From Caulobacteraceae bacterium (GTDB taxonomy: Bacteria; Pseudomonadota; Alphaproteobacteria; Caulobacterales; Caulobacteraceae): a DNA stretch of 64,000 nt. The notes below the pieces were generated by a model. It did no database searches, was not told the DNA's origin, and was given only the letters and a program-made list of their open reading frames with translations. Where the stretch lies: contig JARLIQ010000047.1 of the NCBI GenBank assembly GCA_031291645.1, positions 1-64,000 on the forward strand, in the 5' to 3' direction. Shown piece after piece: positions 42,213-51,449 of the stretch; within the stretch, counting starts at the first letter, position 1; every line of letters starts with the position of its first letter. The position numbers and the translations under genes are program-made.

Positions 42213-43211
42213 ATGAAAATCTGCCCCAGCGTTGTCGACGCCATCGGCGATACGCCGCTCATCCGGTTGAACCGGGCCAGCGCCGCGACCGGCTGCGAAA
42301 TCTGGGGCAAGGCCGAGTTCATGAACCCGGGCCAGTCGGTGAAGGATCGCGCGGCCCTGTTCATCATCCGCGACGCCGAACGGCGCGGCCTCCTGCGGCC
42401 GGGCGGCCTGATCGTCGAGGGCACCGCCGGCAACACCGGCATCGGCCTGGCCATGGTCGCCTCGGCGCTCGGCTACCGCACCGAGATCGTCATCCCCCGC
42501 ACCCAGAGCCAGGAAAAGAAGGACGCGATCAAGCTTCTCGGCGCCAAGCTGATCGAGGTTGACGCGGTCCCCTATTCCAACCCCGACAACTACGTCCGCT
42601 ATTCGGGCCGGCTGGCCGAGGAGCGGGCCAGGACCGAGCCCGCCGGCGCCATCTGGGCCAACCAGTTCGACAATGTCGCCAACCGCGAGGCGCACCGCGT
42701 GACCACGGCGCAGGAGATCTGGACCCAGACCGAAGGCCGGGTGGACGGCTTCGTCAGCGCGGTCGGCTCGGGCGGCACCCTGGCCGGCGTCGCCATGGGG
42801 CTGCGCGAGCGGCGCGCGGACGTCGCCATCGCCCTGGCCGACCCGCCGGGTGCGGCGCTCTACAGCTGGTATTCCAGCGGAGAGCTGAAGGCCGAGGGCT
42901 CGTCGATCACCGAGGGCATCGGCCAGGGACGGATCACCGCCAACCTCGAAGGCCTGACCGTCGACTACGCCTACCAGATCCCCGACGCCGAGGCCGTCCA
43001 GCAGGTGTTCGATCTCACCCAGTACGAGGGCCTGTGCCTGGGCGGCTCGTCCGGGGTGAACATCGCCGGCGCGATCCGGCTGGCCCGCGACCTCGGGCCC
43101 GGCAAGACCATCGTGACCATCCTCTGCGACCACGGCTCGCGCTACCAGAGCAAGCTGTTCAACCCTGCCTTCCTGGCCGAACGCGGCCTGCCGACGCCGA
43201 GCTGGATGTGA
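42213..43211 (+). CDS. cysK: Cysteine synthase A (O-acetylserine sulfhydrylase)
   Basis: A 332-residue PLP enzyme making cysteine from O-acetylserine and sulfide. The PLP lysine is in NPGQSVKDRAA near residue 40. The substrate loop is EGTAGNTGIGLAM, the phosphate loop AVGSGGTLAG is near residue 180, and LCLGGSSGVNIAGA follows. It starts at the ATG 42213; a GTG at 42198 would add five residues. Five bases separate it from sseA, and metC follows, giving a sulfur amino-acid operon. The C-terminal RYQSKLFNPAFLAERGLP fits the longer subset of CysK-like enzymes. Confidence 0.93.
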   Translation: MKICPSVVDAIGDTPLIRLNRASAATGCEIWGKAEFMNPGQSVKDRAALFIIRDAERRGLLRPGGLIVEGTAGNTGIGLAMVASALGYRTEIVIPRTQSQEKKDAIKLLGAKLIEVDAVPYSNPDNYVRYSGRLAEERARTEPAGAIWANQFDNVANREAHRVTTAQEIWTQTEGRVDGFVSAVGSGGTLAGVAMGLRERRADVAIALADPPGAALYSWYSSGELKAEGSSITEGIGQGRITANLEGLTVDYAYQIPDAEAVQQVFDLTQYEGLCLGGSSGVNIAGAIRLARDLGPGKTIVTILCDHGSRYQSKLFNPAFLAERGLPTPSWM

Positions 43212-43216
43212 GCCCC

Positions 43217-44074
43217 ATGGACCGCGACCCCTTCGTCTCGACCGAGTGGCTGGCCGCCCACCTGGAGGCGCCCGACCTGGTGCTGATCGACGCGACCTGG
43301 TTCATGCCGGGCACGCCGCGCGACGCCAGCGCCGAATACGCCGAACGCCACATCCCCGGCGCCGTCCATTTCGACATCGACGAGATCGCCGACCATTCGA
43401 CCGACCTGCCCCACATGCTGCCCGAGCCGGCCGATTTCGCCATCCATGCGCGGCGCCTGGGGGTCGAGCCGACCTCGCGCGTGGTGGTCTACGACGCCCA
43501 GGGTCTGTTCTCGGCGCCCCGGGTCTGGTGGATGTTCCGCGCCATGGGCCACGAGAACGTCGCGGTGCTGGAAGGCGGCCTCGCCCGCTGGATCGCCGAG
43601 GCGCGGCCCGTCGAGGCGGGCTGGATCCAGAAGCCGCACGGCGAGTTCAAGGCCCATCCCGATCCCGACCTCGTGCGCCGCCTCGATCAGGTGCGCGAGG
43701 CGCTGGACGGGGGCGGCGCCCAGGTGCTCGACGCCCGCGCCGCCGACCGCTTCAGCGGCCGGGCTCCTGAGCCGCGGCCTGGCCTGCGCTCCGGCCACAT
43801 GCCGGGCGCGCTCAATCTGCCTTGGCAGACGATCGTCACCGCCGAGGGCGTGCTGGCGCCCAAGGCCGAGCTGGAGCGGCTGTTCAAGGCCGCCGGCGTC
43901 GACCTGGACAAGCCGATCGTGACCACCTGCGGCTCGGGCGTCTCGGCCGCCATCCTGGCTATCGGCCTGGCCCGTCTCGGTCACTGGCGCACCCCGGTCT
44001 ATGACGGCTCGTGGAGCGAGTGGGGCGCGCGCAGCGACACCCAGGTCGCGACCGGCGAGGCCGCCCGTGTCTGA
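43217..44074 (+). CDS. sseA: 3-mercaptopyruvate sulfurtransferase
   Basis: A 285-residue two-domain rhodanese-like protein. The N-terminal domain (EYAERHIPGAVHFDIDEIAD, VVVYDAQGLFSAPRVWWMF) is inactive, as is usual. The C-terminal domain carries the loop VTTCGSGVSAAILAIGL, whose CGSGV is the mercaptopyruvate type rather than the thiosulfate type. It transfers sulfur from 3-mercaptopyruvate to thiol acceptors. The start at 43217 follows the cysK stop directly. Its end overlaps metC by 8 bases, so the three genes are probably cotranscribed. Confidence 0.93.
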   Translation: MDRDPFVSTEWLAAHLEAPDLVLIDATWFMPGTPRDASAEYAERHIPGAVHFDIDEIADHSTDLPHMLPEPADFAIHARRLGVEPTSRVVVYDAQGLFSAPRVWWMFRAMGHENVAVLEGGLARWIAEARPVEAGWIQKPHGEFKAHPDPDLVRRLDQVREALDGGGAQVLDARAADRFSGRAPEPRPGLRSGHMPGALNLPWQTIVTAEGVLAPKAELERLFKAAGVDLDKPIVTTCGSGVSAAILAIGLARLGHWRTPVYDGSWSEWGARSDTQVATGEAARV

Positions 44075-45245
44075 CGGCGCGCCCGGCCAGGGTCCGTCCA
44101 CCCGCCTGATCCACGCCGTCGGGCCGTCCCCGGTGGTCGCCCGCACGGTCGGCCCGCCGATCCAGAACGGCTCGACCGTCCTGCTGCCGACGGCGGAGGA
44201 CCTCTACGACCACTCGAGGCCCACCTACGGCCGCTCGGGCCTGGCGACGCACGAGACCCTGCGCGCCACCCTGGCCGAACTCGAAGGCGCGGCCGACTGC
44301 CAGCTCTATCCGTCCGGCGTCGCGGCCCTGACCGGCGCGCTGCTGGCGGTGCTGCGCGAGGGCGACGAGATCCTGGTCGTCGACAGCGTCTATGCGCCGA
44401 CGCGCCGGTTCTGCGACAAGGTGCTGGCCCGCTACGGGGTCAAGACCCGCTACTATCCCGCCCGCACCGAGCCGGAGGCCCTGCTAGCCATGGGCGGGGC
44501 GGCGCTGAAGCTGATCGTGCTGGAATCGCCGGGCTCCCTGACCTTCGAGCTGCAGGACGTCTCGGCGATCACCGCCCTGGCGCGGGCGCGCGGCGTCCTG
44601 ACCCTGCTGGACAACACCTGGGGCGCGGGCCTGCTGTTCAAGCCGCTGGCGCACGGCGTGGACATCAGCGTCCAGGCCCTGACCAAATACGTCTGCGGCC
44701 ATTCCGACGTGCTGATGGGCTCGGCCTGCGCGAGCGCGCCGGCGGTGGTCAAGGCGCTTCACGACGGCGTGCACCACCTCGGCTGGTCGGTCTCGGGCGC
44801 GGACGCCTACCAGGCGCTCCGGGGCCTTCGGACCCTGGCCGTGCGCCTGCAGCGCCACGGCGAGAGCGGCCTGGCGGTGGCCGCCTGGCTGGCCGAACAG
44901 CCGGAGGTCGCCGAGGTGCTGCACCCGGCCCTACCCGCCTCGCCGGACCACGCCCTGTTCGCCCGCGACTTCACCGGCGCCTGCGGCCTCTTCTCCCTGA
45001 TCCTGAAGCCAGGACCGGAGGCGGCGGTCAATGCGCTGCTGAACCGGCTGACGCTGTTCGGCCTCGGCTTTTCCTGGGGCGGCTTCGAGAGCCTGGCGAT
45101 CTCGTCGGGCGACCAGCTCGCCCAACGCCGGTTCAAGACCGCGTTCGCCGGCCCGCTCGTGCGGCTGCACATCGGGCTGGAGGAGCCGGAGGACCTGATC
45201 GCCGACCTGCGGGTGGGTCTCGACGCCTACGCGGAAGCCAGCTAG
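44067..45245 (+). CDS. metC: Cystathionine beta-lyase
   Basis: A 392-residue PLP enzyme of the Cys/Met metabolism family, splitting cystathionine to homocysteine, pyruvate and ammonia. YGRSGLATHETLRATLAELEGA is the N-terminal substrate region. The PLP lysine is in VQALTKYVCGHSDVLMGS near residue 211. GFSWGGFESLAI matches MetC rather than MetB. The GTG start at 44067 lies inside the end of sseA with GGCGAGG upstream; the track start at 44001 is within sseA and unlikely. It converges on rnd with a 4-base stop overlap. Confidence 0.93.
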   Translation: MSDGAPGQGPSTRLIHAVGPSPVVARTVGPPIQNGSTVLLPTAEDLYDHSRPTYGRSGLATHETLRATLAELEGAADCQLYPSGVAALTGALLAVLREGDEILVVDSVYAPTRRFCDKVLARYGVKTRYYPARTEPEALLAMGGAALKLIVLESPGSLTFELQDVSAITALARARGVLTLLDNTWGAGLLFKPLAHGVDISVQALTKYVCGHSDVLMGSACASAPAVVKALHDGVHHLGWSVSGADAYQALRGLRTLAVRLQRHGESGLAVAAWLAEQPEVAEVLHPALPASPDHALFARDFTGACGLFSLILKPGPEAAVNALLNRLTLFGLGFSWGGFESLAISSGDQLAQRRFKTAFAGPLVRLHIGLEEPEDLIADLRVGLDAYAEAS

Positions 45246-46417
45246 CTCGCCGCCGCCCGCGGCGCGCGGCGCACCTCGACCACCCGCACGCGCACGCCGT
45301 CCAGCACCAGCGCCAGCTCGCCATGCTTGAGCTTCAGCGCGTCCTCGCCGAAGGCCTCGCGCCGCCAGCCGTGCAGCGCGGGCGTGTCGGCGTGGTCGTC
45401 GGCGGCGATCCGCTCCAGGTCCGAGACCGTGGCGATCAGCTTGGAGGCCACGCCCGCGTCCTCGGCCCGCGCCTTGAGCAGCACCTTGAGCAGCTCGACG
45501 ATCGCGCCCGAGGCCGGCTGGGGCGCCGTGCCGTTGCGCTCGATCTTGGGCGCATAGCCCTCCGGCGCGGCCAGCCCCGCCTTGACCGCCTCGATCAGCT
45601 CGGGCCCGAAGCGCGAGCCGCCGAAGCCCTTGGGCACCGAGCGCAGCCGGTTCAGCCCGTCCAGGTCGATCGGCAGCTGGTTGGCGATCTCGTCGATCGC
45701 GTCGTCCTTGAGGATCCGCCCGCGCGGCTGGTCGCGCGTCTGGGCGGTCCGCTCGCGCCAGGCCGCCACCGAGCGCAGCACGGCCAGGTATTTCGGCGCG
45801 AACTTGCGCGGCTTCAGCCGCCGCCAGGCGTTCTCGGGATCGACGTCATAGTTGGCCGGGTCGACCAGCTGGGCCATCTCCTCGGTCACCCAGGCCAGCC
45901 GCCCCGCCTTCTCCAGCCGGGCGCGCAGCGCCGGATAGAGGGCCGCCAGATGGGTCACGTCGGCCAGGGCGTAGTCGAGCTGAGCCTGGCTCAGCGGCCG
46001 GCGCGCCCAGTCGGTGAACCGGCTCGACTTGTCGAGCTCGATGCGCAGCATCTGGCGCACAAGGGCGTCGTAGGCGATCTGTTCGCCGAAACCGGCGGCC
46101 ATGCCCGCGATCTGGGTGTCGAACAGTGGCTTGGGCAGCACCCCGAGATTGTTGAAGATCTCAACGTCCTGCCGCGCGGCGTGGAACACCTTTTCGATTC
46201 GGGTGTCGGCCAGGACCTTGAGCAAGGGCCCGAGATCGATTCCGTCGGCCAGCGGATCGATCACCGCCGAATCGTCGGGGCTGGCGACCTGGACCAGACA
46301 AAGCTTGGGCCAGTAGGTGGTTTCACGCATGAACTCGGTGTCGACAGCGACGAACGGCGCGTCGGCGATCCGCTCACAGAAGGCTTCGAGTTCGGCGGTG
46401 GTGGTGATCGGCGTCAT
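45242..46417 (-). CDS. rnd: Ribonuclease D
   Basis: A 391-residue 3'-5' exoribonuclease trimming tRNA and other stable RNA ends. The DEDD exonuclease acidic residues are in FVAVDTEFMRE near residue 25, FHAARQDVEIF near residue 80 and LDYALADVTHLAALYP near residue 148, the last giving the DEDDy tyrosine pattern. The first HRDC domain follows (RERTAQTRDQPRGRILKDDAIDEIA). The second is weaker. It is divergent from purM across 91 bases. Confidence 0.96.
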   Translation of the reverse strand: MTPITTTAELEAFCERIADAPFVAVDTEFMRETTYWPKLCLVQVASPDDSAVIDPLADGIDLGPLLKVLADTRIEKVFHAARQDVEIFNNLGVLPKPLFDTQIAGMAAGFGEQIAYDALVRQMLRIELDKSSRFTDWARRPLSQAQLDYALADVTHLAALYPALRARLEKAGRLAWVTEEMAQLVDPANYDVDPENAWRRLKPRKFAPKYLAVLRSVAAWRERTAQTRDQPRGRILKDDAIDEIANQLPIDLDGLNRLRSVPKGFGGSRFGPELIEAVKAGLAAPEGYAPKIERNGTAPQPASGAIVELLKVLLKARAEDAGVASKLIATVSDLERIAADDHADTPALHGWRREAFGEDALKLKHGELALVLDGVRVRVVEVRRAPRAAAS

Positions 46418-46508
46418 CGGCTAGCTATAAAGCGGCCCAGCGCCGGGTGGGCAAGAGTCGATCCGGCGCGGCGACCCATCCCGTACCGTCTGCGCGCAGG
46501 AATAGACC

Positions 46509-47534
46509 ATGACCGAACGGCCGAACGGCCTCACCTATGCGCAGGCCGGCGTGGACATCGACGCGGGCGCGGCCCTGGTCGAGGCCATCAAGCCGCTGGC
46601 CAGGTCGACCCGCCGGCCGGGCGCGGACGCGTCGCTGGGCGGATTCGGCGCCCTGTTCGACCTAAAGGCCGCCGGCTTCGCCGACCCGCTGATCGTCACC
46701 ACGACCGATGGGGTGGGCACCAAGCTGAAGATCGCCATCGACGCCGGCCATCACGACACGGTCGGGATCGACCTGGTGGCCATGTGCGTCAACGACCTGT
46801 TGGCCCAGGGCGCCGAGCCCCTGATGTTCCTGGACTACTACGCCACCGGCAAGCTGGACGTGGCCGTCGGCGCCAAGGTGGTGGCCGGCATCGCCGAGGG
46901 CTGCCGCCAGGCCGGCGCGGCCCTGGTCGGCGGCGAGACCGCCGAAATGCCGGGCATGTACGCCGGCGGCGACTACGACCTGGCGGGCTTTTCCGTCGGC
47001 GCGGTCGAGCGCAGCGGCGTCTTGCCGCGGCTGGAGCGCCAGGCCGCCGGGGACCTTCTGATCGGCCTCGCCTCGTCCGGCCCCCATTCCAACGGCTATT
47101 CCCTGATCCGCCGGGTGGTCGAGCGCAGCGGCCTCGCGTGGAACGCGCCCGCGCCGTTCGCCGAGGGCCATAGCCTGGGCGCGGCCCTGATGACGCCGAC
47201 GCGGATCTACGTGAAGTCGGTGCTGCCGTTGATCAAGGCCGGGCTGGTCGAGGGCGGCGCCCACATCACCGGCGGCGGGCTGATCGAAAACCCGCCGCGC
47301 GCCATCGCCGAGGGGCTGGCGCCGCGGTTCGACTGGGACGCCTGGCCGCTGCCGCCGGTGTTCGCCTGGCTGCAGTCGGTCGGCGGGATCAGCGACCACG
47401 AGCTTCGCCGCACCTTCAACTGCGGGGTCGGCTTCATCCTGATCGTCAAGGCCGAGAACGCCGAACCGGCTCTGGCGGCGCTGCTCGACGCGGGCGAGAC
47501 GGCCTTCGTCTGCGGCGAGCTGGTCGCGGCGTGA
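46509..47534 (+). CDS. purM: Phosphoribosylformylglycinamidine cyclo-ligase (AIR synthetase)
   Basis: A 341-residue enzyme closing the imidazole ring in purine synthesis with ATP. Motifs are [20 protein letters not shown] at the start, the nucleotide region [14 protein letters not shown] near residue 65, [20 protein letters not shown] near residue 95, [11 protein letters not shown] near residue 139 and [13 protein letters not shown] near residue 250. The stop overlaps purN as GTGA. The purMN operon order is conserved in many bacteria. Confidence 0.98.
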   Translation: MTERPNGLTYAQAGVDIDAGAALVEAIKPLARSTRRPGADASLGGFGALFDLKAAGFADPLIVTTTDGVGTKLKIAIDAGHHDTVGIDLVAMCVNDLLAQGAEPLMFLDYYATGKLDVAVGAKVVAGIAEGCRQAGAALVGGETAEMPGMYAGGDYDLAGFSVGAVERSGVLPRLERQAAGDLLIGLASSGPHSNGYSLIRRVVERSGLAWNAPAPFAEGHSLGAALMTPTRIYVKSVLPLIKAGLVEGGAHITGGGLIENPPRAIAEGLAPRFDWDAWPLPPVFAWLQSVGGISDHELRRTFNCGVGFILIVKAENAEPALAALLDAGETAFVCGELVAA

Positions 47535-48157
47535 GCCGCCGGCGCGTCGGTGTCCTGCTGTCAGGCCGCGGCTCCGACGCCCTGGCCCTGATCGAGGCCG
47601 CCCGCGCGGCGGATTATCCGGCCGAGATCGCCCTGGTCGTGTCGAACAATCCCGCCGCGCCGGGCCTGGCGAAGGCCGCCGCCGCGGGCGCACCGGTCCG
47701 AGCCGTCGACCATCGCCCGTTCGGCAAGGACCGCGAGGCGCACGAGCGCGCGCTCGACGCGGCCCTGCGCGAGGCCGGGGTCGAATTCGTCGCCCTGGCC
47801 GGCTACATGCGGATCTTCACGCCCTTCTTCGTGCGCGCCTGGTCGGGCCGGATGATCAACATCCACCCGTCCCTGCTGCCGCTGTTCCCGGGGCTGGACA
47901 CCCACCGCGAGGCCCTGGCCGCGGGGGTCAAGCTGCACGGCTGCAGCGTCCACTGGGTGGTCGAGGGCGTGGACGAGGGCCCCCTGATCGGCCAGGCGGC
48001 GGTGCCGGTCCTGCCCGGCGACGACGAGAAGACCCTGGCGGCCCGCGTGCTGGCGGCCGAGCACCGGCTCTATCCGGTGTGCCTGGCGGCCGCGATCACG
48101 GGCGCCGCCGCCGCGCCCGGTGCGGACGCCGTGCTGGGCAATCCCAGCCTGGCCTAG
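47531..48157 (+). CDS. purN: Phosphoribosylglycinamide formyltransferase
   Basis: A 208-residue enzyme transferring formyl from 10-formyltetrahydrofolate to GAR. Features are [19 protein letters not shown] at the start (Gly-rich substrate loop), the catalytic region [18 protein letters not shown] near residue 110 and [20 protein letters not shown] near residue 137, carrying the catalytic His and Asp. It starts with GTG overlapping the purM stop by 4 bases. A single REP-like sequence lies between its stop and the convergent ndk. Confidence 0.97.
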   Translation: MSRRRVGVLLSGRGSDALALIEAARAADYPAEIALVVSNNPAAPGLAKAAAAGAPVRAVDHRPFGKDREAHERALDAALREAGVEFVALAGYMRIFTPFFVRAWSGRMINIHPSLLPLFPGLDTHREALAAGVKLHGCSVHWVVEGVDEGPLIGQAAVPVLPGDDEKTLAARVLAAEHRLYPVCLAAAITGAAAAPGADAVLGNPSLA

Positions 48158-48172
48158 AGGCCAAACCGCCGC

Positions 48173-48200
48173 CCACCCCCGCCTTCGCGAGGACGAGCGG
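48173..48200. repeat. Single REP-like arm
   Basis: CCCCGCCTTCGCGAGGACGA with tip GCGG matches the right arm of the 31.0-kb element with a few changes. There is no partner arm nearby. It sits between the convergent purN and ndk stops. Confidence 0.6.
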
Positions 48201-48213
48201 CCTGAAGGCATCC

Positions 48214-48633
48214 TCAGCCGACGATGTCGGTTTCCGAGAAGAACTGGGCGATCTCGAGCTTGGCGTTCTCTTCGCTGTCCGAGCCGTGGACCGAGTTCTC
48301 GCCGACCGATTCGGCGTAGAGCTTGCGGATGGTGCCTTCGGCGGCCTGGGCCGGATTGGTGGCGCCCATCACTTCGCGGTACTTGGCGACGGCGTTCGGG
48401 CCCTGCAGCACCTGCACCACGACCGGCGCGGAGATCATGAAGTCGACCAGTTCGCCGAAGAACGGGCGTTCCTTGTGCACTTCATAGAAGCGCTCGGCCT
48501 GGGCGCGGGTCATGTGGATGCGGCGCTGGGCGACGATGCGCAGGCCGGCGCCTTCGATCACCGCATTCACCTTGCCGGTGATGTTCCGCCGCGTCGCGTC
48601 CGGCTTGATGATCGAGAAGGTTCGTTCGGTCAT
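48214..48633 (-). CDS. ndk: Nucleoside diphosphate kinase
   Basis: A 139-residue enzyme that balances nucleoside triphosphate pools. It has the opening [15 protein letters not shown] and the phosphorylated histidine in [13 protein letters not shown] near residue 117. Other conserved parts are [16 protein letters not shown] and [14 protein letters not shown]. Length is normal. It is divergent from the ABC-F gene across about 106 bases. Confidence 0.98.
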   Translation of the reverse strand: MTERTFSIIKPDATRRNITGKVNAVIEGAGLRIVAQRRIHMTRAQAERFYEVHKERPFFGELVDFMISAPVVVQVLQGPNAVAKYREVMGATNPAQAAEGTIRKLYAESVGENSVHGSDSEENAKLEIAQFFSETDIVG

Positions 48634-48739
48634 ATCTGATCGAGGCTCGCACTAAAGAGTTGTCGGGGGAGTTGGATTGGAATGGTCGCGGGCTTATAGC
48701 CGTGCGCTTTCCTCCCGCCAAGGCGCGCTTCCGAACCAC

Positions 48740-50644
48740 ATGCTGCAGATCAACGAGCTGGTGTTCGACGCGTGGGGCCGGCGCTTCTTCGACAATGCGA
48801 GCGTCACCCTGCCGGTCAACGGCAAGGTCGGCCTCGTCGGTCGCAACGGCGCCGGCAAGTCCACGCTGTTCAAGCTGATCCTCGGCCAGCTCACCCTGGG
48901 CTCGGGCGAGATCCGCCTGCCCAAACACGCCCGCATCGCCTCGGTCGACCAGGAGCATCCGGCCACGCCCGTCTCGCTGCTGGACACGGTGCTGGCCGCC
49001 GACGTCGAGCGCGCGCGGCTGACGGCCGAGCTGGAGACCGCCGAGCCCGAGCACCTGGGCGAGATCTACGCCCGGCTGATCGAGATCGACGCCGACCGCG
49101 CGCCCTCCCGCGCGGCCGAGATCCTGAGCGGCCTCGGCTTCTCCAACGACGACCTGGCGCGGCCGATGGCCGAGTTCTCAGGCGGCTGGCGCATGCGCGT
49201 GGCCCTGGCGGCGGCCCTGTTCGCCGAGCCCGAGATGCTGCTGCTCGACGAGCCGACCAACTACCTGGACCTGGAAGGCGCGCTCTGGCTCGAGGCGCGG
49301 CTGAAGAAGTACCCCTACTCGGCCCTGATCATCAGCCACGACCGCGACATCCTCAACAACGCCTGCGGCTACATCCTGCACCTGCGCGACGGCAAGCTGG
49401 ACCTCTACACCGGCGGCTACGACCAGTTCGAGCTTCAGCGGGCGGAGAAGCTGCGCCTGCAGGAGGCGATGCGGACCAAGATCGAGGCCAAGCGCGCCCA
49501 CATGCAGGCCTTCGTGGACCGCTTCCGCGCCAAGGCGTCGAAGGCGACCCAGGCCCAGTCGCGCCTGAAGATGCTGGCCAAGCTGCCGGTGATCTCGGAG
49601 GCGGAGATGGAGCACACCGCCCCCTTCACCCTGCCCTCGCCGCCCCGGCCGCTGGCCCCGCCCCTGGTGCGGCTGGAGGACGTCTCGGTCGGCTACGACG
49701 GGCCGCCGGTGCTCAAGCGGCTGAACCTGCGCCTGGACCTGGACGACCGCATCGGCCTGCTGGGCGTCAACGGCGCGGGCAAGTCGACCTTCGCCAAGAT
49801 GATCGCGGGCGCCCTGCCGATCAGCGGCGGCCACATGCACCGCGACCGGCGCATGAAGGTCGGCTGGTTCCACCAGCACCAGATCGAGGCGCTGGATCCC
49901 AAGGACACGCCCCTGGACATCATCCGCGTCCACATGCGCGAGGCCAGCGAGTCCCAGCGCCGCTCCAAGCTCGCTCAGTTCGGCCTCGGCTACGACAAGG
50001 CCGAAACGACCGTGGCCAACCTGTCCGGCGGCGAGCGGGCGCGGCTGCTGCTGAACCTTGTGGCGATGGACGCCCCGCACCTGCTGATCCTCGACGAGCC
50101 GACCAACCACCTCGACATCGACAGCCGCCGGGCCCTGCTGGACGCGCTGAACGAGTACGAGGGCGCGGTGATCCTGATCACCCACGACCGCTCGCTGATG
50201 GAGCTGGTGGCCGACCGGCTGTGGCTGGCGGCCGACGGCGGGGTCAGGCCGTTCGACGGCGACATGGAGGACTACGCCAAGTTCGTGCTGGACCGGGCGC
50301 GGATGGCGGCCAGGGGGCCGTCCCAGACAGCCCCCGCGGCCGCTGCGCCGGCGCCGGCGGCCAAGCCCGCGCCCGCCCGCCCCTCCGCCTCGCGCGATCC
50401 GGTCGCCCAGGCCGCCCCGCTCAAGCGCAAGCTGGAGGCGGCCGAGGCGGCGCTGGCCCGGGAGACGCGGGCGGCGGCCGAACTCGACCAGGCGCTGGCC
50501 GACCCCCAGCTCTACGTCCGCGATCCCGCCAAGGCCGCCGAGCTCGGCCAGCGGCGGGCCAAGAAGCAGGCGGCCCTGGACGCGGCGGAACGCGAATGGC
50601 TGGCCGCGGCCGAAGCCTACGAGGCCGCGCTGGCGGCGCGCTGA
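48740..50644 (+). CDS. ABC-F family ATPase (YheS/Uup-like ribosome-associated factor)
   Basis: A 634-residue soluble protein with two ATP-binding cassettes and no membrane domain. Cassette 1 has Walker A VGRNGAGKST near residue 35 and LLLLDEPTNYLDLEG. Cassette 2 has LGVNGAGKST near residue 345, the signature NLSGGERARLLLNL and LILDEPTNHLDIDSRRAL. Between them lies the P-site linker (RAEKLRLQEAMRTKIEAKRA onward). The C-terminus is a charged Ala/Lys/Glu coiled coil after an Ala/Pro hinge. Such factors act on stalled ribosomes; the start LQINELVFDAWGRRFF resembles YheS. Start chosen at the ATG 48740. Confidence 0.92.
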   Translation: MLQINELVFDAWGRRFFDNASVTLPVNGKVGLVGRNGAGKSTLFKLILGQLTLGSGEIRLPKHARIASVDQEHPATPVSLLDTVLAADVERARLTAELETAEPEHLGEIYARLIEIDADRAPSRAAEILSGLGFSNDDLARPMAEFSGGWRMRVALAAALFAEPEMLLLDEPTNYLDLEGALWLEARLKKYPYSALIISHDRDILNNACGYILHLRDGKLDLYTGGYDQFELQRAEKLRLQEAMRTKIEAKRAHMQAFVDRFRAKASKATQAQSRLKMLAKLPVISEAEMEHTAPFTLPSPPRPLAPPLVRLEDVSVGYDGPPVLKRLNLRLDLDDRIGLLGVNGAGKSTFAKMIAGALPISGGHMHRDRRMKVGWFHQHQIEALDPKDTPLDIIRVHMREASESQRRSKLAQFGLGYDKAETTVANLSGGERARLLLNLVAMDAPHLLILDEPTNHLDIDSRRALLDALNEYEGAVILITHDRSLMELVADRLWLAADGGVRPFDGDMEDYAKFVLDRARMAARGPSQTAPAAAAPAPAAKPAPARPSASRDPVAQAAPLKRKLEAAEAALARETRAAAELDQALADPQLYVRDPAKAAELGQRRAKKQAALDAAEREWLAAAEAYEAALAAR

Positions 50645-50654
50645 GCCGCGTGCT

Positions 50655-50984
50655 CTAGCCGCAGGTCACGGCCGTGATCAGGCCGGTGTTCGCGTCATAG
50701 AGGATGTCGGTCCGGTCGGGCCGGTAGTCCTGGCTCGCCGGGCAGGTGGCGCAGGCCACGCGCCGATGGGACGGGTCGACGGGCACAGGGATCTCGGACT
50801 TCGGCCGCCCCACCAGATAGGCCAGAGCGGCCGCCTCGCAGCGCGGCGGCGTCGATCCGGCGGACGGGGTCTGGGCCAGCGAAGGCGGCGGGCTTTGCGG
50901 CGACGGACCTTGCAGCGGCGTCTGGGCCGAGGCGTGGGCGCACAGGGACAGCGTCACGGCCAAGCCGAACGCCCACGGCCTCAT
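50655..50984 (-). CDS. Exported I78-like peptidase inhibitor family protein
   Basis: A 109-residue protein with signal peptide MRPWAFGLAVTLSLCAHASA, a Pro/Gln/Ser linker, and a C-terminal domain of about 65 residues. That domain has CEAAALAYLVGRPKSEIP, DYRPDRTDILYDANTG and the ending VTCG, the arrangement of the I78 inhibitor family, with Cys near both ends. There are two extra cysteines (CATC) in the middle. The start at 50984 overlaps the holC stop as ATGA and has AGCAGG upstream; the longer track start is inside holC. Which peptidase it blocks, if any, is unknown. Confidence 0.75.
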   Translation of the reverse strand: MRPWAFGLAVTLSLCAHASAQTPLQGPSPQSPPPSLAQTPSAGSTPPRCEAAALAYLVGRPKSEIPVPVDPSHRRVACATCPASQDYRPDRTDILYDANTGLITAVTCG

Positions 50985-51442
50985 GCCTGCTTTTCCCATC
51001 CGCGTTCCGCTCCCTGGCGCCAGTAGGATACCGCAAGACCCGAGTCCTTGAACGTCTTCCATCGGCGGCGCGCGAGCGCCGTGGCCGCTTCGTCTCGGCC
51101 ATCGAACAGCAGGATGCAGCGCGCATAGCCGTCCAGCGCGCCCGGCTCGGCCCCGTCGATCAGGAACAGGGCCTGGGCCGCGTTGGGATTGTCCAGCCCG
51201 CTGGTGAGCAGGATCGGCTGGCGTGGCGCGAGCGGCTCGTCATCCAGGCCGTGCGGCAGGAAGCTGTTGTCGCGATAACTCCACAGCCAGCCGTCCAGGT
51301 GCTCGATCCGCTCGGGCTCGGGCGTGCGGACGATGGCGCGCCAGCCCCGCGCCAGGGTCTTCTCCAGCAGCTCGGGCAGCACCTGGTCGAGCGTCGAGCG
51401 CTCCAGATGGTAGAACCAGACCTCGCAGGCGCCGCCGCTCAT
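50981..51442 (-). CDS. holC: DNA polymerase III chi subunit
   Basis: A 153-residue clamp-loader accessory protein that links the replicase to SSB. Family features are EVWFYHLERSTLDQVLPELLEKTLARGWRAIV at the start, LDGWLWSYRDNSFLPHG in the middle, and ARCILLFDGRDEAATALARRRWKTFK near the end. It is 8 bases downstream of pepA, an arrangement (pepA-holC) common in proteobacteria, and overlaps the I78-like gene. Confidence 0.94.
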   Translation of the reverse strand: MSGGACEVWFYHLERSTLDQVLPELLEKTLARGWRAIVRTPEPERIEHLDGWLWSYRDNSFLPHGLDDEPLAPRQPILLTSGLDNPNAAQALFLIDGAEPGALDGYARCILLFDGRDEAATALARRRWKTFKDSGLAVSYWRQGAERGWEKQA

Positions 51443-51449
51443 CCGCGCC